A DNA stretch of 64,000 bases from Apostichopus japonicus (taxonomy: Eukaryota > Echinodermata > Holothuroidea > Aspidochirotida > Stichopodidae): the NCBI RefSeq assembly GCF_037975245.1, contig NC_092564.1, forward strand, positions 11,866,484 through 11,930,483, written 5' to 3'. The position numbers and the translations under genes are program-made. The notes beneath the pieces are model-generated. The model worked only from the letters and a program-made list of their open reading frames with translations, did no database searches and had not been told where the DNA came from. Shown here in pieces: positions 40,604 through 52,381 of this stretch (positions are counted from its first letter, which is position 1; each line of letters opens with the position of its first letter).

Positions 40604-43559
40604 TTATTTATAACCCGTATAAAGTATTAAGCTATATCTATTAGGTTAGGCGGCTTAGCCCAAATGTTAAGCTGCACTATATGTAGAGTATGCATGTAGG
40701 CGAGTCAAGCCTCTTTTATAGCGGTCAGCTCTGGTTAGCAGGGGCTTAGACAGTATGTAACACTGTAGGCCCGGGCCTACACTGTTTTTGGCCAAGTTAT
40801 CTTGTTTTTTTAAAACACACATAATTCAAATCCATAAGCTTGCTGGACGAGTTTAAGAGTCTAGACAGGAAAAACTACGTAGCAAAGAATATGGCTAAAT
40901 TGGGTGACTTATTCTTCTGTCATTTAGGTTGTCATTTCTATCGCGTGCCGTTTCATTCAACACTCTACCTGCCGAAAAAGACTAGGATCCGATCTTGTCA
41001 GTTTTTTAACATCTATAGTTAAGAACCCGCAGATAATATAATGAATGAAGAGAGACTCGGCGGTTCGGCACTCATGCACATCCACAGAGACTTTGCAATT
41101 GACTTTGATGCTGTGCTGAAGAAATTTGCATCAGATGGCAATCGTCGGATAGCTCTCGCCTTCTCTTATTTGGCTAACTTAAACATTTACTAGCTACAGT
41201 TGTATCAAAGACAATTACTGGCTATAGTTGTATGAAAGACATTTCTGGCCTATCTTTGTATCTACAAGTATCAGAAGTTGAAAAGTAAGACTACTCTGTA
41301 CATGTACCTTGCAAATTTTAAATAATTATGAATTATTGAATTACGTACTATTTTAACTCGTTTGTTTTGGGGGTTTAAAAGTGACATTGAATGAGGTGTC
41401 TCAAGTTAGCAAGAGACCAGTGAACCAGAATGAACACTCGGGAAGGCCGTTTCCAGCCATCTGGGGAAATTTCTTTTGCGCTCCGCGCCAACTGATTGTG
41501 GCGCTCCGCTCTGATAGACGTGCCTACAACTTTGAAAATCCTGGCTACGCCCCTGGTTAGTGATCTATCGTAACAAACCCGTGGGGCATGTCTCGCACGT
41601 TTAATTAATACATGGATCCTATATAGTACGATAAGAGAACAAACCATGAAAACAGGCGAACTTACCTTATACTTATTTCTGGAATAGGAAAAAAAGTTGC
41701 TGTTTCTGAAGCTGCTAAAACAGTTGTGATTGAGTTTCCTGCTAGTAGTACAAATTATGCATAGTCACCAATAAATCGTCAGGTGATGTTGACATATATC
41801 ATGTGCAGATCAGAAGATTAAAGAGGCCTAAGAAAAGACAAAGCGTTGTAATTACTCGTGAACTTTGAATCTATAGATAAGATAAGATAAGGAGTGGTAG
41901 GCTACTGTTAACAATTAATTGCTTAGCTTTGTAAACTAAATTTGGACTTGGACTTTACATATGAAAATTGTGTCTCAGTGTAACGTTATATTACGATAAA
42001 GATAAAGAGTAAGTTTAATAATCCTAACGTCCAGGGACGTAGCTACAGGGGAGGAGGGGAGAGGGTTATCACCCCCGATAATTTAATTGAATCTTCAATG
42101 GTTGTAAAATCAGTGGTCAAAAACATGATACTTGGAAAGCTTGATCTGTGCAACATCTCTGAAAATAATTTAAGCTGATTGAACTCTTGACAGGATAATT
42201 CTGATTTCTGAGTCACTAATATTGGACTACTTCTAATATTTCTATAGTTTTAGGCTTACATTATTACAAGATTTGACGAAACTCGAGCAACCCATTATAA
42301 TGAAGTTGAAAATACTACAAACTAACTTTGAAATTGTCCGACTACGGCCAATTGGCGTTCGAAATAGCACCTTAGCATATTACTAAGTACACGGTATAGC
42401 AAATTTAAGGTACAAATAATTGACAACCCACTTGTGTCATGCCGCTGGGAATTCCGAAATTGGGATTTCAACGAGGAATCATTTTTTACATGTTCACGGT
42501 GTTCGTTGCGCAAGTAAAGGTATTACTACAATGCAACCTACAGTATAGGCCACCATTACTAACACAGTAAAGAATATTTATATTAGCCAGTACTATCCCA
42601 CGAATCCACCCAGTTGGAATAGGCCTATATTGATTCTACCCCGCCCCCTCCCAATCACAAGACCCTATCACTATCTCTGCTAAAAGTTAATAATTTTATT
42701 AAGTGTGCTCAAAGGGACAAAGTCTGTAATTGCTGTTGGTTACTAAAGTCACGTCAACTTAAAGGAAGTGAAGAATAGCGCACAAAGAAACGTCTGATGC
42801 CGGTAATCTAACCTAGTTTCGAATGAGGTGTAACAGAAGTGTTAGACACCACCATCGATCTTAGAAAATACACACGCAGCTTGCTACCGTCGGTAATTAG
42901 ACACTAGGGTACAGTCAATACATGTAGTTAGGGTAAATAACCACAACACAGTGTACATAGCAGCGATGGACATCTCAGCAGGGAGTTGTTATGGAACTCC
43001 CTGATCTCAGGTCCAGATTAAAGATAACAGGGTATCACGTTTCATTACTGTCTGCATTTTGTAGCGACAAGAAGAAAACTTCACTTGCAAGCAACGGAAA
43101 GTTAACTTTTTTTCAGAGGGCTGCACGCGGTTTGGGGCGAGTCTTCAATGCCTTTAAAGCAAATAACCACAAACACTAAAGTTGACAACGGCTCTGACCA
43201 GGGTGAGGTGGGGGGGGGGGGTACAACACAGGAACCAATTTTAGGGGACGTGGAAATAAGTAGTGAGCAATACTTTATATTTTCATTTTCATAAAATACT
43301 TAAGAAAATTAAGACATAAAAGAGTGTATGGTTGGCCGTGGGAGTCATAACGCACTTGGCATCCACGCGTTTGATATTTTCAACCCGTATGTAGCAACCA
43401 ATCAACCAATAGGATTCATGGAAAATCGTGGCCTGAAGTACTCTTAGTCTTAGATCGAGCACATACCCAGTAGAACTAAGTATATGCCAACGTATTCCCG
43501 CGAAGATATCGCTACAGGTTGAACTCAAGTTAACGTATGGAAGTGCCAAGCTCCCGATA
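40604..43559. other. Intergenic, transposon remnants only
   Basis: No gene recognised. A hAT-like right end (CCTGGCTACGCCCCTG) at about 41540-41556 follows the shared hairpin module at 41435-41520. An isolated hAT-like left end, CAGGGACGTAGCTAC, is near 42035. The remainder is unremarkable. Confidence 0.5.
41435..41556 (-). repeat. Shared hairpin module with adjacent hAT-like terminal repeat
   Basis: In reverse orientation it has GCGCTCCGCGCCAACTGATTG and TGGCGCTCCGCT, then the terminus CCTGGCTACGCCCCTG. The other end of the element was not found. Confidence 0.6.
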
Positions 43560-44230
43560 GATATCAGGCGCGTATCCAGGATTTTCAAACCCGGGGGGCG
43601 CGAATTACTATCTAAGCGGAGCGCCACCATCGGTTGGCGCGCAGCGTACAAGAAAATTTCTTGTTTTGAAACCCCCCCAGATCACCGGAAACGGCACTTC
43701 TCGGGCTTGAAATGACCAACCAGATGTACACTTTTTGCCTGAGAACCAGGTATTTCCTAATAGTTTTTTTTTTCCATCCATAACCTTTTTGAAGTTTGTC
43801 AACCCGGCACACATCATGTTCGACCTGATGGCATCTCCTGTGGGTCTTTGCTTTTGTAGGTGATTCTACGTCGCGGCCCACAATACCCGTCAGCCCCACT
43901 TTTCAAGGTTTTAAGCCCCATATTTGTTCAGAATTTGAAAATTCACATTTCTCGTGAATAAACTCACTTGAAAACATACCCATAATGTTGTACAAAATTT
44001 CATCTATGGACAACCAATATAGAAAAACTTCCTTCAACCCCTAACAGACCGGTGAAAATTGCACGAGTAGAGGGAAGTGTGATGCAGAATGTTGGTCATA
44101 AATTTTCGAAAATTCCGACACAGTTAATTTATTGGTGTACAAACATTAAAACCTGTTATAACGGCTATTATAAAACTTGGTTGAAGGAAATGAAAATATA
44201 GCAGATATTTCCGAAACCGAACACTACACA

Positions 44231-44901
44231 CATAGGCGTAGGAGGCGTGGCGGCAGTGGCGGAGCTAGGGGTATTGATCAGGAGTGGCGAGAATGGTCTG
44301 TAGGAGCGCTTTCAACACTATCTAAGCGGAGCGCCACCACTGGTTGGCGCGTAGCGTACAGAAAATTTTTGAATAAAGATACTCCCTAGATCGCCGGAAA
44401 TGACCCTTTCCGGGCCTGGCTAATTTGCAGATAAACGAAGAATAAGGTGTCATCGCCAAATTACAGCAACAAAATGTGACAAATGTCAATAAGTAGATGA
44501 GAGCGCAATAAAAAAGTTAATAATCTAGAATAAGTAAAAAGTGGTAAAGAGCTGAAAAAGGCGCCAGCAGTCCATTTGAGTCCGTCAGGGGGGGGGGGCA
44601 TCCACCCCCCGACCGTATGGACGCTCCGCCACTGCGCGGCGGGGGTGCAGCCCCTAATTCGCCATTACTAATGTAAAAGAGAGTTTTGACATAATTGGAC
44701 CTCCATGCTTTTTATACATCTACATGAGACATGTCGTTGTTTACATTAGCATCCCGCGAAATACTGCGCAATTTGAATGGACCGTACGGTACATGATGGC
44801 ATGCGATGTAATAACCGATGCTTGCTTATATGATATTGACATGAACACGCTGAACGCGCGCTTCGCGCGCGAAAATTTTTGGTTATTTTTTCAGGCAAGT
44901 C
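44231..44901. mobile_element. Nested CATAGGCGTAGGAG element in copy B, right end deleted
   Basis: It has the same left terminus and the same ACTACACA flank (44223-44230) as the 17273 copy. Its right terminus and second flank are missing: the sequence jumps from GGCAAGTC to CGACAGTTTTGAGG, whereas copy A is intact there. Confidence 0.7.
44254..44634 (-). mobile_element. hAT-like MITE (CAGTGGCGGAGC ends) inserted in the nested element
   Basis: It begins CAGTGGCGGAGC and ends with its inverse. The flanks CGTGGCGG (44246-44253) and CGCGGCGG (44635-44642) are an 8-bp duplication with one change. It is absent from copy A at the same place. Most of it matches the reverse complement of 56925-57330. 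Confidence 0.8.
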
Positions 44902-45771
44902 CGACAGTTTTGAGGCTTTTCATCCTGGAACGCCATTTTCATGCTCACTGATATGATGTGATATCTGCTGTTTGCGTTACAAATTCGAACAGGCGCGTAG
45001 CGAGGAATTTGCCAAGGGAGGGGCGAAGCCTGTAGGCAAATTATCTAAGCGTAGCGCCACCATAGGTTGGCGCGAAGCGTACAAGAAAATTTTGGCCGAA
45101 AATGCCTCCCAGATCGCTGGAAATGGCACTACCCAGGACCATTTGTTAGCGCGAAGCGTACAAGCAAATTTTGGCCGAAAATGTCTCCCAGATCGCTGGA
45201 AATGACACTTCCCAGGCTTTGTAAGTTGCATCTATAAGCACTTTCTATTTTGAAATTACTTAGCGATATCATTTAAAAAAATGCTGAATGGGGGGGGGCG
45301 GGCGGTCGCCCCCATCCCAAAATGCGTCATGTTCCCCGACGACACGGTCGAGTTCGAGACCAGCCACAGTTGGTTTCATAGCACAATTCTACACACGCGT
45401 TATGATAGACCATATATAGTACATATATAGATCATTAGTGAGAGAGGAAAATGGAAACGTCAAAAAATGGAGTTGTCGGTGTAAGGGGTAGGGTGAGTCA
45501 CACTTTTACGAAATCATTGATCCGTCACTGGCTACCCTTCAGCGCTGTAATGATGTCACTGTTCCTCTTTCTCTCCCCGGTGTCTTCGCGTTTTTCTTTT
45601 ACTCCCTCCTTTCTCCTTTTTCTCTCTTTCTTCTTTTTCTTTTCCCTTCCTTCCTTCCTCTCCTCCTCCTCTTTTTTCCCCTCTTTTTTCCTTCTCTTTT
45701 TTTCTCTCCTCTTTTTCTTACCCGGGGGGCGCGCGCCCCCAACGCCCCCCCCTGGATACGCACCTGGATAT

Positions 45772-48012
45772 ATACATAGTCTAGTCTGTTGGCGAATGCC
45801 ACCCCCCCCCCAAATCGAAAATAATCTACTCTTTATTGGTGTGTGCTAACTGAAATGATTCAATAATTCTAACTTGATTCATCATAGACGATTTACAGTT
45901 TGAATTGCCCTTTGATATTCTTGCAATCTTCGCTATGATACGTTGTAGACGGCTATAGGCTATAGAACCTAACGGTATAGGGTCTATATAATTATGTCTA
46001 GCATTCTTAGCTCTGATTGGGTAATAGGTATTATGAGAATAATTTACACACTGATAACTTACTGATATAAACCATGTAGTTCAAACATATTATTATACTC
46101 AAAGAAATATAATTCGATGACTTGTTGCCAAGCAACTAAACAGCTATAGGAAATAATAAGAAAGAGAAAAAAGGTTTGTTGGAATTTCAATGTGTTTATC
46201 AACAACTTTGTTGGAATTTTATTCTTGTGTTATGCAGGGGAGAATTAATTTAACAAGGAACTAAAACAAAATAATCAGCAATAGAATGACAATTAGTGAA
46301 GCATTAATCTACAGATGCAGATAGATTTTATTTTCAACATTGTTAATTGTATCTATAATCTATTGCAGTAAAGTCAATGTTTGTATGTTAACGAATAGCC
46401 GTGCATTATACAGTTTAGGACAGTGGTTCTCAATTGGCGGTCTGCTGTCCAATTCCGTCCTGCGAAAGAATTTGATAAACGGTTTGCGCAAAAATCTGAC
46501 CCTGATCGGGTAGACCGACCCTTATGGACCTAGGTCGTGAACATCCTACTGAAATACCCTGCTGCATTGCTCAGAATTAGACCTTTGATGATTCTTTTTA
46601 AATATTTCTGGACCTCATTCTGATGCAACCAATGTTTATCTCAAGCCCTGGTCTAGGGTCATCTCCGTCATATCCTTTGAAATAGTATCGTTTCGAAGAA
46701 ACAATCATAATAAAATATTGATCAATGATATAATTTATGTACTTTTATTGTATGTTTTTATCCCCCCCCCACCCCAGCTTTCTTACTCCTAGCCAAGCAA
46801 CCGTGGTTATGAATGGCATCTCCCCTCTTCTGACACAAAGTCCTTGGCTGAGTTAGTTACTACATTGAACCGTACACTTAGACGATACTATACAGTTACC
46901 CCCACCCCCACCCCCCCCCCGCCTCGATCCCACCTTCCTTTCCATTCGTAAAGAAGTAAAGATCAGTCTTCTTGTATCACTCTCCTTTTAATATTGCCTT
47001 TAGTCTATATTGGCAGAGAACTTCCGTCTCTTGGTATCATCTAGTGTCAGCGAGTCACTAAAGTGTTCTATTTCTTCTCCTTAAACTGTTCCGTCTTCTC
47101 ACGTTCATGTATCTCGGTGGTTGCAAATTCTGTTCATGTTCAGTCTGATCAGAAAAAAAACACATATTAAGGAGCAAGTAATGATATATACAGCTGTTGA
47201 ACAGAGGCTGTGAGACTCAGGTCGGACTCCATCATTTAGTTTATGTTATATATCGATAACAGTTTAAAGGCTTGATTTACTATCAAAGGATGAAATTGAT
47301 ACTCAATATTTAGATTCATAAAAGTGAGTAAATTGAAATGTTAATTGTTGTTGTTGTTGTTTTTTAACTCTTCGATTTTAATCCTGCAAATTATTGAAAT
47401 GAGCCCTTCAGTGTTGCCACCCCTCTCTTTATTTTCCAGGGTCCCCTCTCGTCAGGCTTGTTGTTCTGTCTTGCCTCTAAATCTGATATAATGGATACAC
47501 ATATACATATACATTGCAGAGCATTGATGGAGATAAAACCAAATAAACCATGACTGTACAGGAAGCGGATTAAGGAGAAAAGAATAGGAAGTACGGATAT
47601 TAATGACGTGACCCCTTACGGTCATTGCCAAAAGACTACTGAGATGGTAAGTCTTGAAAATTTCTTGAACGAATTTTGAAATGAGAAAAAATAGGCTATT
47701 GCAACATAATAAGAGTTCAATGGTCACATGGTCTTCTGTAAGGGAGTAGTTGACACATGATGAGGAAGGGAGGTACGGGTGTCGAAGGGTTCCGACAATT
47801 TCATCAATCGAGAGCAAAGAAAAAGCAAAATAAAGTGGAAATAGTTATTTCTCAGAGTGTAAAGAACGTATAAAAGAGTTTGAATTTACAGATTCGTCTG
47901 GATCTAAATGGCGGGATGGAAGCCAGGACACGTATGTCACTGGCCCTAATTCTTCATTTACATTTAAGTGTGTTGTACAAATGGAAACACGACACTATTC
48001 TTTATGCCATAC
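45772..48012. other. Intergenic
   Basis: No gene recognised. It has a hAT end at 46421 and C homopolymers at about 46765 and 46911, and is otherwise AT-rich unique-looking sequence. Confidence 0.5.
46421..46440 (+). mobile_element. Single hAT (Charlie-type) terminal inverted repeat
   Basis: CAGTGGTTCTCAATTGGCGG is the classic Charlie-type hAT end. The opposite end was not found, so this is a fragment of unknown length. Confidence 0.55.
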
Positions 48013-48018
48013 TTTATT
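48013..48018 (-). terminator. Polyadenylation signal for the I29-only gene
   Basis: AATAAA on the minus strand about 30 bases after the TAA stop at 48047-48049. Confidence 0.5.
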
Positions 48019-48046
48019 TTCTAGTCCGCCCCACCCCCAAACCTCC

Positions 48047-48406
48047 TTAAAAGCCAGGGGATGTAATACCCATCCATTCTCTCGTCAAACCTGGGAATTC
48101 GCAGAGTAGACTCGTCGCCGGTTTTATTTGATATATAGAGTTGTCATCATAGCCTACACTTCTTACCATATCGCTGAACTGATTCACACGCATTGTGTAT
48201 GTAGATTCCGCCATGGGTGCTATTGCGTTGTTTAGTATCACGTATTCCCGATTGTCCTCCCAAAGTTCTCTTCTGAAGGTCTCATCACCACGCCCATGAT
48301 ACACCTTACCAAACCTCATTTTAAACTCCTTCCATTCATTGTCCAATGTCCAGTCGATTGAAGAAGCCAGCACCAGAATACAGGACAGTACCACGAGTCT
48401 GCGCAT
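48047..48406 (-). CDS. Secreted I29 (cathepsin propeptide-type) inhibitor domain without a protease
   Basis: The frame encodes 119 residues. It has a signal peptide (MRRLVVLSCILVLASS) and an I29 domain with the full ERFNIN-type spacing (E-T-F-R-R-E-L-W-E-D-N, then V and N at the expected steps). It also has VNQFSDM, the GxNxFxD-type element with Gly replaced by Arg. Residues 81-119 (after codon 48167) form a tail without similarity that I recognise. A GTAAGA donor sits exactly where the cathepsin L gene splices (phase 0, after the D-L/M codons). I found no exon with a CGSCWAF, HG or NSWG block downstream to 40040. An unspliced message would end in a stop with AATAAA 30 bases later. Standalone I29 proteins (crammer in Drosophila, BCPI in silkworm, CTLA-2 in mouse) inhibit cathepsin L-type enzymes. 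It could also be an orphan first exon left by a broken duplicate. Confidence 0.7.
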   Translation of the reverse strand: MRRLVVLSCILVLASSIDWTLDNEWKEFKMRFGKVYHGRGDETFRRELWEDNREYVILNNAIAPMAESTYTMRVNQFSDMVRSVGYDDNSIYQIKPATSLLCEFPGLTREWMGITSPGF

Positions 48407-51400
48407 TGTTTTTTTTTTGTTCTCTGTTGAAAAAGTATGTTAAGATATATTTGTTGTTTTTCGCCTTTCAGGAAAAAAATCTAACGATTCGCGCTGTCGG
48501 TGCCACCGTTCGTCTGTATGTATGCACGTCGGTGTGGTTATATATTTGGTGCATGATAAACCCGGTTGCAAGCAAAGTGACTCAAACAACTTGACGCAAT
48601 GTGATATTATATTATATTGTCCTATTAGGCAGAGTTGAGGAGGTGACAGACAAAATGAAACGAGTAAACGTGTTATACAGAGTAGAATAAGAGGTTAATA
48701 ATCACAGATATGTATTAACTGGAATTTTTAACAAACTTGTTGCACGTGCAAAATGGAACTAAACATAATACGCGATTGTGTATATACCATAATAATGTGT
48801 TGTCTCAGTGTGCAGTATTTATTAACATTGCACTAAAAGATGTCTGAAAGTATCACTGATTTCACTAAGGACGCCACCAGATATTTTTCAACTAGCTATA
48901 GATTATAAGTTATGCCTAATTGACATGTGCATGGGAGCGGATCTATAGCTTCCTGCCAAACCACTCATCTACAGCATTGATTGATCCTTTCCTCTCTTTG
49001 CGGAAACCGTTGGTAAGTTACTGAGTAGGTAAGTTTCTTCTCCTTTACGCACGTAAGAAAACCTTATATATAGGCCTACATCATTTACATTATGCTTAGC
49101 AAAGATCACGCCGAGAGGAGTTGAAAGACCAAAACTTACAACTAATAGAGTATACTCAACCCACATTGAGTACAAACTCGTCATGAATTTCGCAAAGGTT
49201 AGGTCAACTGAGGTAATACAAGGAAACTTATAGTGAAGACACATGTAGCCAGGTTTCAGGATGGAAGGGGATCAGGAGCCCACCCCACCCTCCCCTCCCC
49301 TCCTCCCCGAGGGTTTGTGATCAATGAGGATGTCTGGGGATAATTTGGAGCAGCGGGAAACATGGCATAAAGAGTAATACTCTTGTGCCTCATTGAAGAA
49401 TCTTATTATTGAATAAGTATGTCAACGAGTAACCTAATCATATAGCCATTTTTAAAACTAGAGGCTATACTGTTATTTTAGAATTGTCCTCTTGTTGAAA
49501 ACTTTATCAATTTAATAGTGTTATTTCAGTGTAAACAATCAAACTATTGGATTTATTGTGAATATTCGAAGTGATAATGTAGTCTTCTCAGTCAAACAAA
49601 GTGACATATGATAATGCCCCTTAAAATGTTGTGCCCAGCACCCCAGGTTCAACCCTGTTCCAACGCCCTCGGTATATATAGTCTATAATAAGGTTGTTCG
49701 AGTAATTAAACAGGATTTAAATGATAATAAAAGTCAGCGATTATTAGCTATCGTGTATAGTGATATATAGCCTAGTATATCTATATAATGTATTCAAGTA
49801 AACGGAAGTTGCCTAAATGGTTAAAAGTCAGGACACTCACCACCCCCCCCCCCCCCCATACCCTCTGACACGATCCCTTACTAACAAAATACTTCCTGAA
49901 AAACAAAGCATGTCTTTCACAATGAGAGGTATATAGTTAGTCATTATATTACCCTCTATATTCATGTATAGGCTAAGGGTGACTAACATGACACCATATT
50001 TCATATACACGTACAATACATCAGTAAACCACATGTAAACAGTCGTCTCTTATGACGAGTTTTTCCATCAACCAGTATAGTGAAAAATACTCTTGAAAAT
50101 CGCAGCTCCCTGTTTGAAGTAATTTAATGTTTTCTTGAGTCAAACTATCTAAGAGAAGGACTGTACCTTAAACTTACCTCGTTATTGTGGATTTTTTTTA
50201 CGACAAATTCATCCAAGACTTCATGTTGGTTCTTTGATATTGAATAGGTGTATACATCCGCGATGTTTACTCTCGGAATACATTTGGCAAACATTGCAAA
50301 TCGATTCTAAGTACCTCATCATTTCTTACTGATAAGCCGCTCATAGAGAACGAACATTGATCACTTTAAGTATTTAGGAACTTGTCATGTGATGTAAAGA
50401 TATCAAGACAATGGGAGTTTACGATTTAAGGTCAAGGGTCAAATTACATAGGTACAAATGTGCGACGTTTGTTGTGATAAATAAGTAAACAAGGCAAAGT
50501 GCGTACTATTTTGGTTTAGTCGAAATTTCATGATTGTCTTAAGAGAAGATCTACTTAGACTGAATTCCTAACGCTTGTAACAACAACAAAAACAATCTTA
50601 AGATGGTTTACAAAGACGTGTTGGTGTTAGTATGTTTTGTTCGAAACTTCGTGGGTAAAGAGCTAACAACAATTTCCATCCATACAATAGAATTTATCAA
50701 CTAAGTCGTATATTCACACATACATTCAACATATCGGTCGAGTGGAGACGAGTGTTAATTGGTACACAAGGTATACAGACAAATGGGCACCGAGAGATGA
50801 AGAATGTGTAGTAGGACGATGAAGAGGGCGTTGTAGGACATGAGGCGGTGGGTGCTGGTGAGGCTGTGAGAAAGGATGGTTTGCTGGGGAGGGGGAGTGG
50901 GAGGGGGGAAGCTGATAGATATGAAGAATATGTTATTTAGTAGTAATGGTAAAATGGTTCTGATTTGTGAGAAATAAAATTGAAGTGAAATATAGAATTG
51001 TTTTGTTGAATTGAATTGTTTTATGGATCAATATGGAAATGAATACAGTTCGTTAAATCAGTCGAGTCTTATGTAAAGATAGTTCTGACAAGCCATGTTA
51101 GGTAAACCAGGTAGAACACTGTGGTCTGGGTTGTTTCTTGATCTGTATAAATTGAAAGAAAATAAATTGACTCGTAGCAACATGTATCATGAGGGCTGAG
51201 AAATCATTCCATGCATACTTTAGCTTTGATTTTATTAATGTCATAATTATCAGTTAAAACAATGCTGAAATATGTTACGTGTATTTATAGTTTATTTCTT
51301 CCGTCAAAAAAAAACTTTAAATGTATATGATAGCTCTTTGTTGAAGAACAAAATGTTACTTTTAATTCTCAAAACCACCTTTTCCACGTTGGCATTGCTG

Positions 51401-52253
51401 ACTAGATATACTATAGAGGACTTGAATCGAAAAACTATAAAACGAGACACATCCTCATTGGCGATAGATGCTTGGGTTGGGTTGAGAGTTTGCGGGGAAG
51501 CCGAGACTTTGCGGGTCAGCCGAAAGTTTGCGGGGGAGCTGAGAGTTTGCGGGGGGAGCCGAGAGTTTGCGGGGAGCCGAGAGTTTGCGTGGGAGCCGAG
51601 AGTTTGCGGGTTAGCCGAGAGTTTTAAAACAAATATGAGAATCTGAAAATGAAACATTCATCATTTGTTGCTCGGCAAAAGTTTTCTTTACGTTAAATAT
51701 GTTTTAAAGATAATGTGTATACAATCTGCGATGTTAAGATGCTTCATTCAGAAAGCATATCCTTGTCTTAATTCATAGGCCAAATTGTTACTATAAGATT
51801 CATTATTTTCGCCAATAATGGATTCAGTTGTAATAGTGACGTCATCTTCTCACGTGACATTTAATCAAGATATCAACTGCATGCAAACAGGTATAGCTGA
51901 TTGGCATTTATGAAAATTTATCAACTTATGTTATTTCGCCCCTGTACTGCCATTGGTAATCAACAACCTAAATCAAACTTACTTGATAATATTAACCAAT
52001 GGCAAATAATTCATAAACGTTTATTAAAAGTTAGATTAAATACGACAATTTTCTGCAAATTAAAATTGAGTAAAATGATAATGAAAAAGTAAATTAATAT
52101 AGTTGGTCTAATTGTCCACAAAATAATTTCATGTTGGTATTTTGATATTTTTCCAATGGTTATTGTTTTCTTAAAGCTACTGTAGGAATTGAAACAAAAC
52201 GGGGGAAATGGGGGATTAGTCCCCCCCCCCCCACCCCCAGCAAAGCATCGATT
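48407..52253. other. Intergenic between the I29 gene and the esterase
   Basis: A TATA-like AAATATATC lies about 40 bases upstream of the I29 ATG. Otherwise there is a C homopolymer at 49843-49858, a G-rich patch at 50880-50910 and the minisatellite at 51482-51625. No gene recognised. Confidence 0.5.
51482..51625 (+). repeat. Minisatellite, about 7-8 copies of a 19-21-bp G-rich unit
   Basis: The unit is approximately GAGAGTTTGCGGGGGAGCC, with small length and base changes. Apparent ORFs on both strands simply translate the repeat. Confidence 0.9.
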
Positions 52254-52381
52254 TTATAAGGTGGAACATTGGTCCGCTACGTCTTGATAAGAATCGTGCT
52301 CCTTTCGCCAAGCTGCCAAGTCATCAGTTCGCCATCTGTCGAATTCCGAATCCCATTGGCGTTGAAGTTCGTCTCCATCAG
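52254..52381 (-). CDS. Esterase last exon: WAT-like C-terminal peptide
   Basis: This separate exon encodes about 42 residues. They include [11 protein letters not shown], a third Trp (W572, W579, W587) and the ending DQCSTL, with Cys601 four residues from the C-terminus. Vertebrate acetylcholinesterase T exons encode a peptide of about 40 residues with RQWKAEFHRW, a Trp series every seven residues, and a Cys four from the end. Size, motif, Cys position and placement as a discrete final exon all agree. In acetylcholinesterase this peptide forms the tetramer with ColQ or PRiMA. Confidence 0.75.

Larger units (their letters stand above)
43565..45766 (+). mobile_element. Composite hAT-like transposon copy B
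   Basis: The ends are CAGGCGCGTATCCAGG and the inverse of CAGGTGCGTATCCAGG. GATAT is on both flanks (43560-43564 and 45767-45771). It is collinear with copy A at 16597-22447 but lacks A's large internal insertion. It contains the nested element at 44231 and, inside that, the C element at 44254-44634. The block at 45595-45720 is a polypyrimidine run. The open frames there are low-complexity and not genes. Confidence 0.72.

Noticed and set aside
40040-48166. Missing protease exons for the I29 gene
   Set aside because: I looked on the minus strand for CGSCWAF, HGV and NSWG codon patterns and saw none; a sensitive translated search could still change this.
51272-51657. Frames of about 120 residues on both strands
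   Set aside because: They translate the 20-bp minisatellite; no start context or homology supports a gene.
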